Shown here in pieces: positions 39,452 to 47,884 of a stretch of DNA of 50,912 bases. Under the pieces are notes generated by a model that was not told the DNA's origin, made no database searches, and saw only the letters and a program-made list of their open reading frames with translations. The stretch is from CAYLSV01 sp964386435. Its GTDB lineage: Bacteria > Planctomycetota > Phycisphaerae > Tepidisphaerales > Tepidisphaeraceae. Numbering within the stretch: position 1 is the first letter of the stretch; every line of letters begins with the position of its first letter. The translations under genes and the position numbers were made by a program. The stretch covers positions 1-50,912 of the forward strand of contig CAYLSV010000019.1 of assembly GCA_964386435.1 (NCBI GenBank), given 5' to 3'.

Positions 39452-41257
39452 ATGCGACTTGCTGCATGTATTTCCGCTTTGATCTGGCTCACGCTCGCGC
39501 TGCCGGCGGCGGGGCAGTCGCCGCCCTCGGGCGGGTCAACGGGTGGGCAGACGTCCGACGGCTTGGGTCAAGTGGGCGACGCGGTGGAGTCAATCGGGCA
39601 GGAGGCGGTGCGGGCGGTGGTGCCGGCCCCGAACGAGCCGACGCCGCAGAACCCGCGGTGGGACGGCAACGACGCGCCGCGGACGAGCATCATGACGTTC
39701 CGCGAGAACATGCGCTACCTGCGCGACGGTCGCAACGCCGAGGCGGCGCTGGCCCGTGTCATGCAGACGCTGCCCGAGACGGCGGACGAGGAACAGGCAC
39801 TGGACCTCGACCGCGTGCTCGACCGCTTCGGCGAGATCAACGCCTCGACGCTGCCGGACGCCGACACGGTCGATCGGCTTGGCGTCACGCGGTTTAATCT
39901 ATTCCCCGAAGCCCTCGACCACACGCCCATCTGGCAGCAGCTCGGCGACGCCCCGGACGGCGAGATCGTGCTGGAAAAGCGTGACGACGGTTCGTGGCGG
40001 TTCACGCAGGAGACAGTCGACGGCGCGGCCGACCTGCTCGCGAGCATCAGGTCGGTGCCGCCCAAGTTTCCGTTCCAGCCCACGGCGGCCGCGGCGCTCT
40101 CGGCGACGTTCGAGCGGACGCCGACGCGGTCGTGGTTGATCCTGGCGGCGTGCCTGCTCGGGGCGATTCTGGCGGGCTATCTCTTGTACCGGTTGGTGAC
40201 GGCGGTGGGCGGATCGCTGGATCAGCGGGGTTGGGTGACGCTCGGCTCCGTGATCGGCAACCTCGGCATGCCGGCGGCGCTGCTCGTGGCGACGCTGGTG
40301 CTGGCGTTCGGCAGCGGGTTCGCCCGGTTGCCGCCGACGCTCAGCGGGTGGCGGTGGAACATTCTCACGCTGCTGGGTCTGGTGGCACTGGGCTGGCTCG
40401 TGGTCGCGGCGGTGCACGTGGTGCTGGCGTTCGTCATCCGCCGGGCGAAAAAGCACGATGACGGCAACGACCACGATCTGCTGCGCACGGCGTTGCCGCT
40501 GATCGAGAAGTCGGTGAAAATGCTGCTCGGGGCGTTGGTCGTGCTCGTGGTGGTGCAGAACCTGTTTGGGGCCGACGTCACCGGCTTCCTCGCCGGGCTG
40601 GGGCTGCTCGGCCTCGCCGTGGCGCTCGCGGCGAAGGACACGGCCCGCAACTACTTCGGCACCGTCTACGTCACCGTCACGCAGCCGTTCCGCACTGGCG
40701 ACTGGATCGTGTGGGACGGCACCTTCGCGCAGGTCGAGAACCTGGGCCTGAGCAGCACGCAGGTCCGCACGGTCCGCGGCGAGGTGGTGACGATCCCGAA
40801 CATGGCCTTCATCGACACGCCGATCGAGAATGCGACGTACCGCAAGTTCCTCCGGCGGACGATGAACATTGCCTTGCCGTACGACACGACGCCTGACGAC
40901 ATCGAGCGGGCGGTCGATTTGGTGAGGGACGTGCTGTCGACGGACAAAAGCCGCGAGCAAGGCCACTTCGAGGAGGTCGGCCGCGAGCCGCACGTGACGT
41001 TCGAGGGCTTTGGCAGCGACCACTTGAACATCAGGGCGTACTACTGGTTCAACGTCCCGCCGGGCGAGGCCGGTTGGTACGACTACATGGACCACCGCGA
41101 CACGGTCAACCGCCGGCTGTACCGCGCGTTCAAGGACGCCGAGGGCATCAGCTTCGCCTTCCCGACGCAGGTGGTCCGCATCACCGACGACACCCGCGGC
41201 CTGACGGTGCAAACCCACCGCGACGGTGATGACGAGGGGGCACCCAACCGTTCATAA
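39452..41257 (+). CDS. MscS-family mechanosensitive channel with periplasmic extension
   Basis: 601 residues. A signal peptide occupies residues 1-21 (ALIWLTLALPAAGQ). About 200 periplasmic residues follow, then four or five membrane segments from ~228 to 405. The pore helix and adjacent segment are recognisable in FLAGLGLLGLAVALAAKDTA, RNYFGTVYVTVTQPFRTGDW and IVWDGTFAQVENLGLSSTQV, followed by VRTVRGEVVTIPNMAFIDTP. The C-terminal cage domain ends RAFKDAEGISFAFPTQVVRI. It opens on membrane tension to release solutes in hypo-osmotic shock. The gene may share a transcript with the AEC permease and ends at a strong hairpin. Confidence 0.93.
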   Translation: MRLAACISALIWLTLALPAAGQSPPSGGSTGGQTSDGLGQVGDAVESIGQEAVRAVVPAPNEPTPQNPRWDGNDAPRTSIMTFRENMRYLRDGRNAEAALARVMQTLPETADEEQALDLDRVLDRFGEINASTLPDADTVDRLGVTRFNLFPEALDHTPIWQQLGDAPDGEIVLEKRDDGSWRFTQETVDGAADLLASIRSVPPKFPFQPTAAAALSATFERTPTRSWLILAACLLGAILAGYLLYRLVTAVGGSLDQRGWVTLGSVIGNLGMPAALLVATLVLAFGSGFARLPPTLSGWRWNILTLLGLVALGWLVVAAVHVVLAFVIRRAKKHDDGNDHDLLRTALPLIEKSVKMLLGALVVLVVVQNLFGADVTGFLAGLGLLGLAVALAAKDTARNYFGTVYVTVTQPFRTGDWIVWDGTFAQVENLGLSSTQVRTVRGEVVTIPNMAFIDTPIENATYRKFLRRTMNIALPYDTTPDDIERAVDLVRDVLSTDKSREQGHFEEVGREPHVTFEGFGSDHLNIRAYYWFNVPPGEAGWYDYMDHRDTVNRRLYRAFKDAEGISFAFPTQVVRITDDTRGLTVQTHRDGDDEGAPNRS

Positions 41258-41269
41258 AGAACGCGCGTC

Positions 41270-41312
41270 GCCGAAACTGCCTCCGCCCCGTAGAGGCGGA
41301 GGCGGTTTCGGC
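41270..41312. terminator. Strong hairpin between the convergent mscS-like and xer-like genes
   Basis: GCCGAAACTGCCTCCGCC pairs with GGCGGAGGCGGTTTCGGC, one mismatch, around CCGTAGA. It sits 13 bp after the channel stop and 21 bp from the recombinase stop, so it could terminate both. The stem core is related to the dispersed palindrome family. Confidence 0.7.
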
Positions 41313-41333
41313 AAGGCACGCCGGCCGAGAAAG

Positions 41334-42479
41334 TCAGCCCGCCTTCGCGGCGTAGGCGGCGGCGAGGCCGGCGTCTTCGGTCCTCGCCCGGGGATGGGCG
41401 TGGTCGTAGACCTGCTTCATCCGGGTGGTGGTCAGGTGCGTGTAGATTTGCGTCGTGCTCAGACTTTGGTGGCCCAGCAGCTCCTGGACGCTGCGGAGGT
41501 CGGCGCCGTTGTTGAGCAAGTGGGTGGCGAAGCTGTGCCGCAGGGTGTGGGGGCTGATGCCCGGGTCGAGGCCGACCTGGGCGAGGTACTTGTCGAGCTT
41601 GCGGCGGACGCTGCGGGTGGAGAGGGCGTCGCCGTGCTTGTTGAGGAACAGCTTCTGGTCCGGGGCGGGCGGGTCGATTTTGGTGTCCATCTGCCGGGCC
41701 TGCAGGTAGTGGCGGATGGCGGCGATGGCCTGGCTGCCGATGGGCGTGAGGCGTTCTTTGCGGCCCTTGCCGAGGACCCGCAGCACGCCTTCTTCGAGGT
41801 CGACGTCGGCCAGCGAGAGGTCGCACAACTCGCTGACGCGGATGCCGCTGCTGTAAAGCGTTTCGAGCATCGCCTTGTCGCGGCAGGCGAGGATGTCGGC
41901 GTCGCCGGGGGCGTCGAGCAGCATCTGAATCTGCTCGAGCGTCAGGCACTTGGGTAGCCGTTTTTCCTGCTTCGGTGTGCGAACGCCGGTCATCGGGCTG
42001 GCGTCGACGGTGCCGCGGCGGAGCAGGAACTTGTAGAAACTCCGCATGGTCGCCAGCTTCCGGGCGGTGGTGCTCTTGGTATAGCCTTGGGCGGCGAGGT
42101 AGGCGAGGAACTGCCGGACCGTCGCCGGGTCCAAATGCTGCAGGCGGGAGTCGACCGGCGTCGGGTCGCTGTCGCGGCCGGCGGTGCCGAAGGACAAGCC
42201 GATGCGGCCCATCAGGAACTGGCCGAGCTGGGCGAGGTCGGCACCGTAGCTGCGGACGGTGTAGTCGCTGAAGTGTCGGTCAAACTTCAAATGGTCGAGG
42301 AACGCCCCGGCCAGTTCGCTGCGCAGGGCGTGGTCGTCGCCGTCGTCGCCCAGCGGCAAGCCGCGGGAGGCCGAGACGTGCTCGGCGGGCAACGGGGGTT
42401 GGGTGTCGGGAGCGGCGATGCCCTGGCCGGGGGTGGCGGGGGCGGAAAAGTCGGTAATGTCGTCGTCGAAGTCGCGCAT
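41334..42479 (-). CDS. Tyrosine site-specific recombinase of the XerC/XerD type
   Basis: 381 residues, longer than XerD (~300) because of a ~65-residue acidic/proline-rich N-terminal extension. The SAM-like core-binding domain follows (FLDHLKFDRHFSDYTVRSYG). The catalytic residues are all present: Arg214 in SSGIRVSELCDLSL, Lys238 in LGKGRKERLTP, His311 and Arg314 in SPHTLRHSFATHLLNNGADL, His337 in LLGHQSLSTTQIYTHL and Tyr346. It likely resolves chromosome dimers at dif, although a phage or element integrase origin cannot be excluded. The ATG at 42479 is preferred over a TTG 15 bases upstream. Confidence 0.92.
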   Translation of the reverse strand: MRDFDDDITDFSAPATPGQGIAAPDTQPPLPAEHVSASRGLPLGDDGDDHALRSELAGAFLDHLKFDRHFSDYTVRSYGADLAQLGQFLMGRIGLSFGTAGRDSDPTPVDSRLQHLDPATVRQFLAYLAAQGYTKSTTARKLATMRSFYKFLLRRGTVDASPMTGVRTPKQEKRLPKCLTLEQIQMLLDAPGDADILACRDKAMLETLYSSGIRVSELCDLSLADVDLEEGVLRVLGKGRKERLTPIGSQAIAAIRHYLQARQMDTKIDPPAPDQKLFLNKHGDALSTRSVRRKLDKYLAQVGLDPGISPHTLRHSFATHLLNNGADLRSVQELLGHQSLSTTQIYTHLTTTRMKQVYDHAHPRARTEDAGLAAAYAAKAG

Positions 42480-42494
42480 CGTGCGGCGTCCCAA

Positions 42495-42957
42495 GGAAAG
42501 CGCCGCGTGAGCGGGCGCTCCTTCCTGTCACAACTGCCATTCGGTGTCGTCGGCGTGGGTCGAGCAGTGCTCGACGTGGGGCAGCACCGCCCCGATCACG
42601 CCGCGGCCGAACGGCCCGTCGCGGGCCGATCCTCGATCCGCGTCGGGACACGCCAACCACACTCCGGCGGGTGGGGCGTCCCGGCAATTTCGCTTCTCCC
42701 GAAGCAGCCACCGGACAGTGCCGGCGTGAAAGAAGTGTCGGCAAACTCGGACCCATCTCGGCAGCGGCAGATACGAAAGTCGGACGTGGCGCGGATGTTG
42801 CGCTTGGCCTGATTCTGGGCGACATGCACCTCATTCACGACAAGATCCGGGTGCTCGCTCCACTCGCCCCACAAGGTCTTCCTCAAGTGAGAAAAGCCGA
42901 GGGATGAGCAAAGCGAGCACCCGGATCTTCGGGCTCCGCAGCATGTTCAACAGCGCG
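42495..42957. other. Intergenic stretch with several inverted repeats
   Basis: No convincing gene. It holds a hairpin GGAAAGCGCC...GGCGCTCCTTCC at 42494-42525 just upstream of the recombinase start, a perfect 17-bp palindrome GTCGAGCAGTGCTCGAC at 42559-42575, and an 18-bp inverted repeat at 42842-42929. A minus-strand frame at 42596-42886 is open for 96 codons but resembles nothing known and lacks a ribosome-binding site. Confidence 0.55.
42842..42929. repeat. Perfect 18-bp inverted repeat with a 52-base loop
   Basis: AAGATCCGGGTGCTCGCT at 42842-42859 is the exact reverse complement of 42912-42929. It lies 29 bp from the end of the small minus-strand gene at 42958 and may form that transcript's 3' end. 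Confidence 0.8.
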
Positions 42958-43284
42958 CTACGCCGCTTCCTTCTCCGGCAGCAGGGCGTCGATTTCGTCC
43001 GACAGATGCCGGCCGAGTTGGTGCGACAGGACGGCCGCGTCGAACCAGTCCAAGGCGGGCTGGGGCGTATCAGTGTCGGGGGCATCGACCATCTCGTTGA
43101 GGGCCGACAGCACCTGCCGCTCCTCACCGGGGGCGTAGTTGAAGCGGTACTCGTGGCCGCTCTTGCTGAGCGTGAGCTGGCGGCGTTCGGTGAGCTTCAT
43201 CGGAACTTCTTCATCAGGCACAAGGGCTCCTGGTTGGGGTTTGAGAGGAATATCGGATTCATCGACCGCCGCGGCCTCCGACAT
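42958..43284 (-). CDS. Small hypothetical protein downstream of a chemoreceptor gene
   Basis: 108 residues. The protein is acidic, without membrane segments. The middle MKLTERRQLTLSKSGHEYRF then NYAPGEERQVLSALNEMVDA suggests a beta hairpin followed by helices, and LDWFDAAVLSHQLGRHLSDE is helical. The ATG at 43200 (MKLTERRQ), with GAAGAAG upstream, is an alternative start giving 80 residues. It begins 25 bp after the chemoreceptor stop on the same strand, so the two are probably co-transcribed. No family recognised. Confidence 0.68.
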   Translation of the reverse strand: MSEAAAVDESDIPLKPQPGALVPDEEVPMKLTERRQLTLSKSGHEYRFNYAPGEERQVLSALNEMVDAPDTDTPQPALDWFDAAVLSHQLGRHLSDEIDALLPEKEAA

Positions 43285-43308
43285 TCGGTCGCGGCCGATT
43301 GCCCGGCG

Positions 43309-44787
43309 TCAGGCCGCCTTGCCCAGCGTTGTCAGCAGCAACTGCGAGGCGTGGCGGACGCTTCGGGTTTGCGAGCTCAGTTCCTCGCTGGTCGCTGCCA
43401 ACTGCTCGGCGGCGGCGGCGTTGCCCTGCACGATCTGCTCGACTTGGCCCAGCGCCTCGGTCGCCCCGTCGACCTCGCCGGCCGAGGTGCCGGAGGTGGC
43501 CGAGATCTGGCTCAACAGCTCGTCGATCTCGGTGACGTTGCCGACAATAGAGCGGAAGGATGTCTGCACCTGCTCCGTCGCCGTCACGCCGGCGCGTGCC
43601 CGGTCCACCGCGTCGGCGATCAACCCGCCCGTCTCCCCGGCAGCAGCGGCGGCGCGTTGGGCGAGGCTGCGAACCTCGTCCGCCACCACGGCGAACCCCT
43701 TGCCGTGCTCGCCGGCACGTGCTGCCTCCACCGCCGCGTTGAGCGCCAGCAGGTTCGTTTGCGACGCGATCTCCTCGATCGCCTTGATGACCGTCCCGAT
43801 CTGCCCGGCCGAGGCGTCGATGTCGCGCATCGACTTGCCGAGCTGGTCAAGCGTCCGCTGCCCCTGATCGGCCGTGGTGCGGGCGGCGTGGCTGCGGGCG
43901 GCGGCGAGTTGGGTCGATTCGGCGTTGGCTTTGCCCGAGCCGTTGACCTGTTCCAGCCGCTGCCGAACATCGGCCACCGCCTCGGCCTGGCGGCAAGCGC
44001 CGTCGCTGACGGTCTGCGCCGTCCCGGCCACTTGGTCCGCAGCGATGCTCACCTGCTGCGAGCCGGAGGAGACGTCGTTGGCCACCTCCGACGCCGCCCC
44101 GACGACCTGCTGCCGCAGCCACCAGACGAGCCCGAGGAACCCGGCCAGCGCGGCCGCGAGCATGAGGCCGTACTTCGTGAGCGTCGCGGTACGGGTTTCG
44201 TCCATCTGCTGTTGCAGGACGGCCAGCTCCTCGGCGACGTTGTCGTGGTAGACGCCGGTGCCGACGAAGATGTCGGTGCCGGATATGAGGCGGGCGTAGC
44301 TGGTCTTCATCTGCTCGCCGCCGCCGGGCTTGGCGAAGGTGTAGTCGACAAATCCGCCCCCGGCCCGCGCCTGCTCGGCAAGCTCGCGTATGAATGGCTT
44401 GCCATGGACGTCCGTCAGCTCAATGAAGTTCTGACCATTGGCCGACGCGTCGGGTGGCGAGTGAACGCGGGTGCCGTCGAGGCGGTACGAAAAGAAGTAG
44501 CCTGAGCGATCGTCGAAAAAGCGGGGAGCGTCAGTCTTCTCACGCACGATGTCTGCCTGCTCTTGCGACGTGTGGTGCTGCACATCGTGCGTCAACGCGG
44601 CAACCTCGACGTCGACGATCTCCCGGATCACCGCCCGATTCGCCGCCTCCACCTGCTCGGCCAGCCGCGGCATCACCACGTCGTCATGCACCTGATCGTT
44701 CACAAGAACGACCCCGCCCACCAGCGCCACGAGGCCGAGCGCTGAGACGACGGCGACGATGCCAAAAAGATGCTTTTTGATGCTCAT
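43309..44787 (-). CDS. Methyl-accepting chemotaxis protein with a Cache sensor and no HAMP
   Basis: 492 residues. Transmembrane segment 1 is at ~7-30 (FGIVAVVSALGLVALVGGVV). A single-Cache periplasmic sensor follows with RFFDDRSGYFFSYRLDGTRV, GKPFIRELAEQARAGGGFVD and the ISGTDIFVGTGVY end strand. TM2 (LMLAAALAGFLGLVWWL) leads directly into the coiled-coil signalling domain without a recognisable HAMP. The hairpin tip is IEEIASQTNLLALNAAVEAA then RAGEHGKGFAVVADEVRSLA. The ligand is unknown; related Cache domains bind small organic acids. The ATG at 44787 is chosen over an upstream start. Confidence 0.94.
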   Translation of the reverse strand: MSIKKHLFGIVAVVSALGLVALVGGVVLVNDQVHDDVVMPRLAEQVEAANRAVIREIVDVEVAALTHDVQHHTSQEQADIVREKTDAPRFFDDRSGYFFSYRLDGTRVHSPPDASANGQNFIELTDVHGKPFIRELAEQARAGGGFVDYTFAKPGGGEQMKTSYARLISGTDIFVGTGVYHDNVAEELAVLQQQMDETRTATLTKYGLMLAAALAGFLGLVWWLRQQVVGAASEVANDVSSGSQQVSIAADQVAGTAQTVSDGACRQAEAVADVRQRLEQVNGSGKANAESTQLAAARSHAARTTADQGQRTLDQLGKSMRDIDASAGQIGTVIKAIEEIASQTNLLALNAAVEAARAGEHGKGFAVVADEVRSLAQRAAAAAGETGGLIADAVDRARAGVTATEQVQTSFRSIVGNVTEIDELLSQISATSGTSAGEVDGATEALGQVEQIVQGNAAAAEQLAATSEELSSQTRSVRHASQLLLTTLGKAA

Positions 44788-44930
44788 GGTGAATAAATCG
44801 GACAAATCCGTCGTTTGTTTAAGCGACCGCCTTGCAAAAGCTGCGGTCCGTTCATCGGCGACTCGGGGGCGGCGCAACGGGTTGTCCATGGCGTGCGGTG
44901 GCGAGTCGGCTACACTGGCCGCCCGCTTTC

Positions 44931-45470
44931 ATGACCATGGACGCCCCACCCGTTGACCCGGAGCCGGAGCCCGAGGCTGAGCCTCAGGCTCAGCCCGACG
45001 CTCCACGCCTGACCATCTCTGCCCGCGCCGGCCGTGATCTGGAGCCGTGGCTGCACAAGCACCTTGACGCCTGCCTCGACGTGCTGGCCGAGGAAGCGGC
45101 GGTGCCAAGCGTCTCCGTCGCCCTCGTCGGTGACAAGGTGATGGGCGAGCTCCACGCCCGCTTCCACGGCGACCCGGCCCCGACCGACGTGCTGACCTTT
45201 GAGCTTGATCACGATGCCGACGGCCGGTGCACGGGCGGCGAGGTGGTGGTTTGCGTGCCCCAGGCGCGCCGTAGCGGGCGGGAGCGGGGCGTGGACGTGG
45301 GTCGGGAGGCGCTGCTGTACGCGCTCCACGGCGTGCTGCACCTCATGGGGTACGACGACCAGAACCGCGCGGACTTCGACCACATGCACGCCAAGGAAGA
45401 CGCCGTGCTAGCGGCCATTGGCGTTGGGGCGACGTTCAAGCCCGCGGGTGATTCGTCGGAGGCGGCATGA
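44931..45470 (+). CDS. ybeY: Endoribonuclease YbeY, variant metal motif
   Basis: 179 residues including a ~25-residue proline/glutamate-rich N-terminal tail. TDVLTFELDHDADGRCTGGE and the HGVLHLMGYDDQ motif identify YbeY, which matures 16S rRNA 3' ends. The canonical zinc triad is HGxLHLxGYDH. Here the first two histidines (133, 137) are present but the third position is Asp143, with HMH at 151-153 nearby. Start ATG 44931, or 44937. Its last four bases overlap the next gene (ATGA), the common ybeY-corC arrangement. Confidence 0.92.
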   Translation: MTMDAPPVDPEPEPEAEPQAQPDAPRLTISARAGRDLEPWLHKHLDACLDVLAEEAAVPSVSVALVGDKVMGELHARFHGDPAPTDVLTFELDHDADGRCTGGEVVVCVPQARRSGRERGVDVGREALLYALHGVLHLMGYDDQNRADFDHMHAKEDAVLAAIGVGATFKPAGDSSEAA

Positions 45471-46732
45471 GCGGAGTCTGGGCGTATCCGATCCTGATCG
45501 TGGCGGCCGTGGCGTCGCTGCTGCTCTCGACGCTCAGTTACGCGCTGCGGGAGGTGAGCCGGGCGAAGCTGGCCGACGCCGTGGAGCGGCATCGGCGGCC
45601 GGAGATGCTCGACCGGATTTACCCGCACGCCACTGACCTGGCGTTCCTCACGGCGGTGGGGCGGCTGTTGGCAAACCTTTGCGTGCTGCTCGGTGCGTTG
45701 CACGCGACCCGGCGGCAGGATTTGAGCGAGCCGGCGCAGTACGCCGTGGCCCTGCTCATCGCCGGGGCGATCACGCTACTGGTGTCGGTGGCGATCCCGC
45801 ACGCGTTGTCGGAAAACTTCGGTGCGGGCATCATCAGCCGGCTTTCGGGGCCGCTGGTGGCGGCTCGGGTGGCGTTGCTGCCGATCATCAAGATTGCCCA
45901 CGCCTTCGACGCCGTGTTTGGCAAAATCGGCGGCAACGGCAGCAAAACCGAGGACGAGGCCGGCGAGGAGTTCGAGGCCGAAATCCTCTCCGCCGCCGAG
46001 GAGGGCGAGCAGGAAGGAGCAATCAACGCCGAGGAGCGGCGGATGATCGAGCGGGTGCTGAGCTTTGACGACCGGACGGTGAGCGAGGCGATGACCAGCC
46101 GCCCGAACATCGAGGCGCTGCCGCGCACGGCCACGCTCGATGAGGTCCGCCGGGCCGTCACCAACAGCGGCCACAGCCGGATTCCGCTGTACGAGGGGGA
46201 CCTGGATCAAGTGGTCGGCGTCCTGTACGCCCGCGATTTGATCGAGCGGGTCGGCAAGCCGGGCGACAATTTCACCACCGACGAAGCGACCCGCCCGGCG
46301 GTGAAGGTCCACGAGCAGATGAAGCTCAGCGATCTGCTCCGCCAGCTCCGCCGCCAGCGGGTGCACCTCGCCATCGTGCAGGACGAGTACGGCGCGACGA
46401 GCGGCGTGGTGACGATTGAGGACGTGCTGGAGGAGCTGGTCGGCGAGATCGCCGACGAGCACGAGCCGAAGGAGCCGCCGCTGTTCCGCAAGCTCGGCCC
46501 CGCAGCGGGTGACTTTGACGCCCGCATGCACATCGACGACGCCAACCACGTCCTGGGACTCGATTTGCCGGAGGACGATTCCTACGACACCCTCGCCGGC
46601 TACGTCCTGCACCGCCTGGGCCACATCCCGCAAAAGGGGCACAAGTTCGACGCCGACGGCGCGAGCTTCGAGGTGACCGCCGCCGAGCCCCACCGCGTGA
46701 TCCGCGTGACGGTGCGACGGGGCGAGGCTTAG
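45467..46732 (+). CDS. CorC/HlyC-type CBS-domain membrane protein (CNNM family)
   Basis: 421 residues. The N-terminal ~140 residues hold three or four membrane segments (PILIVAAVASLLLSTLSYAL, AVALLIAGAITLLVSVAIPH), a divergent CNNM/DUF21 domain. A linker (EGAINAEERRMIERVLSFDD RTVSEAMTSR in two parts) leads to two CBS domains (IPLYEGDLDQVVGVLYARDL; HLAIVQDEYGATSGVVTIED). The C-terminal CorC_HlyC domain contains DDSYDTLAGYVLHRLGHIPQ. Homologues handle magnesium or cobalt efflux. It is translationally coupled to ybeY. Confidence 0.9.
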   Translation: MSGVWAYPILIVAAVASLLLSTLSYALREVSRAKLADAVERHRRPEMLDRIYPHATDLAFLTAVGRLLANLCVLLGALHATRRQDLSEPAQYAVALLIAGAITLLVSVAIPHALSENFGAGIISRLSGPLVAARVALLPIIKIAHAFDAVFGKIGGNGSKTEDEAGEEFEAEILSAAEEGEQEGAINAEERRMIERVLSFDDRTVSEAMTSRPNIEALPRTATLDEVRRAVTNSGHSRIPLYEGDLDQVVGVLYARDLIERVGKPGDNFTTDEATRPAVKVHEQMKLSDLLRQLRRQRVHLAIVQDEYGATSGVVTIEDVLEELVGEIADEHEPKEPPLFRKLGPAAGDFDARMHIDDANHVLGLDLPEDDSYDTLAGYVLHRLGHIPQKGHKFDADGASFEVTAAEPHRVIRVTVRRGEA

Positions 46733-46741
46733 CACAGACCA

Positions 46742-46822
46742 ACCGGACCTCCGCCGCGTNNNNNNNNNNCAACTCGCTCGGATAGCAGGCGCAGCCCCGC
46801 CGCTACGCGGCGGAGGTCCGGT
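46742..46822. repeat. Nested palindrome containing a 10-base assembly gap
   Basis: 46742-46759 (ACCGGACCTCCGCCGCGT) is the exact reverse complement of 46805-46822. The right arm continues inward as an internal hairpin (AGCCCCGCCGCTACGCGGCG). Bases 46760-46769 are N, at the place where the left inner hairpin should be. It lies between the CorC-like gene and the DAHP synthase gene. Confidence 0.82.
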
Positions 46823-46865
46823 GGGTCGGTTCGTTTGATCTGAAGCCGTCCTACCCTGCCTGCCC

Positions 46866-47882
46866 ATGATCGTCGTGATGAAGACCGGGGCCGGTGAGGC
46901 CGATGTGGAGGCCGTGGTGGCCGAGGTGCGGCGCAACGGCTGCCAGACGCACCTCTCCCGCGGTGAGTTTCGCACCATCATCGGGGCCGTCGGCGAGGAG
47001 GGCGTGCTCGACCCGATCCACCTCGCCAGCCTCGACGGCGTCGAGAAGGTCGTGCCCGTCATGCGGCCTTACAAGCTCGTCAGCCGCGAGTTTCAGGAGC
47101 ACGATTCGGTCGTCGATGTCGCGGGCGTGAAGATCGGCGGCCCCCACGCCGCTTGCATCGGCGGGCCGTGCACCGTCGAGGATCGCAACATGCTCTGGAC
47201 GATCGCCGGCCATGTGAAAAAGCACGGCGCGACCATCCTCCGCGGCGGCGCGTTCAAGCCACGCACCAGCCCGTACAGCTTCCAAGGCTTGGGCCGAACC
47301 GCCCTCGAATGGCTCCGCGCGTGCGGCGACGAACATGGCATGCCGGTCTGCACCGAGGTGATGGACACCCGCCAGGTCGGCCTCGTCGCCGAGTGGGCGG
47401 ATCTGCTGCAGATCGGTGCCCGCAACATGCAAAACTTCGATCTGCTCAAGGAAGTCGGCCAAAGCGGCAAGCCCGTCGTCCTCAAGCGCGGCCTCGCCGC
47501 AACGGTCAAGGACTGGCTGCTCTCGGCCGAATATGTCATGGCCCAGGGCAACCGCGGCGTCATCCTCTGCGAGCGGGGTATCAAGACGTTCGAGGACAGC
47601 GTCCGCTTCAGCCTCGACATCACCAGCATCCCGATCGTCCTGAACAACACGCACCTGCCGATCGTCATCGACCCCAGCCACGCCGCGGGCAAGCGGGACT
47701 GGGTGCCGGCCATCGCCCTCGCCGGCATGGCCGCCGGGGCACACGGCCTGCTCATCGAGGTCCACCACGACCCCGCCACCGCCAAGTGCGATGGACCGCA
47801 GGCGCTGCTGCCGGAGACCTTCGCCGACGTGATGACCAAGAGCCGCACGATCACCGAGCTGCACGGCCGCCGGTTTTCGTGA
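46866..47882 (+). CDS. aroF: 3-Deoxy-7-phosphoheptulonate (DAHP) synthase, type I-beta
   Basis: 338 residues, the length of Thermotoga-type AroF. It catalyses the first step of the shikimate pathway from phosphoenolpyruvate and erythrose 4-phosphate. Residues 1-70 form the ferredoxin-like regulatory domain (MIVVMKTGAGEADVEAVVAE). The catalytic barrel has ACIGGPCTVED, ILRGGAFKPRTSPYSFQGLG, DLLQIGARNMQNFDLLKEVG, VVLKRGLAATVKDWL and VIDPSHAAGKRDWVPAIALA. Feedback control through the N-terminal domain is expected from the family. It stands alone behind the nested palindrome. Confidence 0.97.
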   Translation: MIVVMKTGAGEADVEAVVAEVRRNGCQTHLSRGEFRTIIGAVGEEGVLDPIHLASLDGVEKVVPVMRPYKLVSREFQEHDSVVDVAGVKIGGPHAACIGGPCTVEDRNMLWTIAGHVKKHGATILRGGAFKPRTSPYSFQGLGRTALEWLRACGDEHGMPVCTEVMDTRQVGLVAEWADLLQIGARNMQNFDLLKEVGQSGKPVVLKRGLAATVKDWLLSAEYVMAQGNRGVILCERGIKTFEDSVRFSLDITSIPIVLNNTHLPIVIDPSHAAGKRDWVPAIALAGMAAGAHGLLIEVHHDPATAKCDGPQALLPETFADVMTKSRTITELHGRRFS

Positions 47883-47884
47883 GG

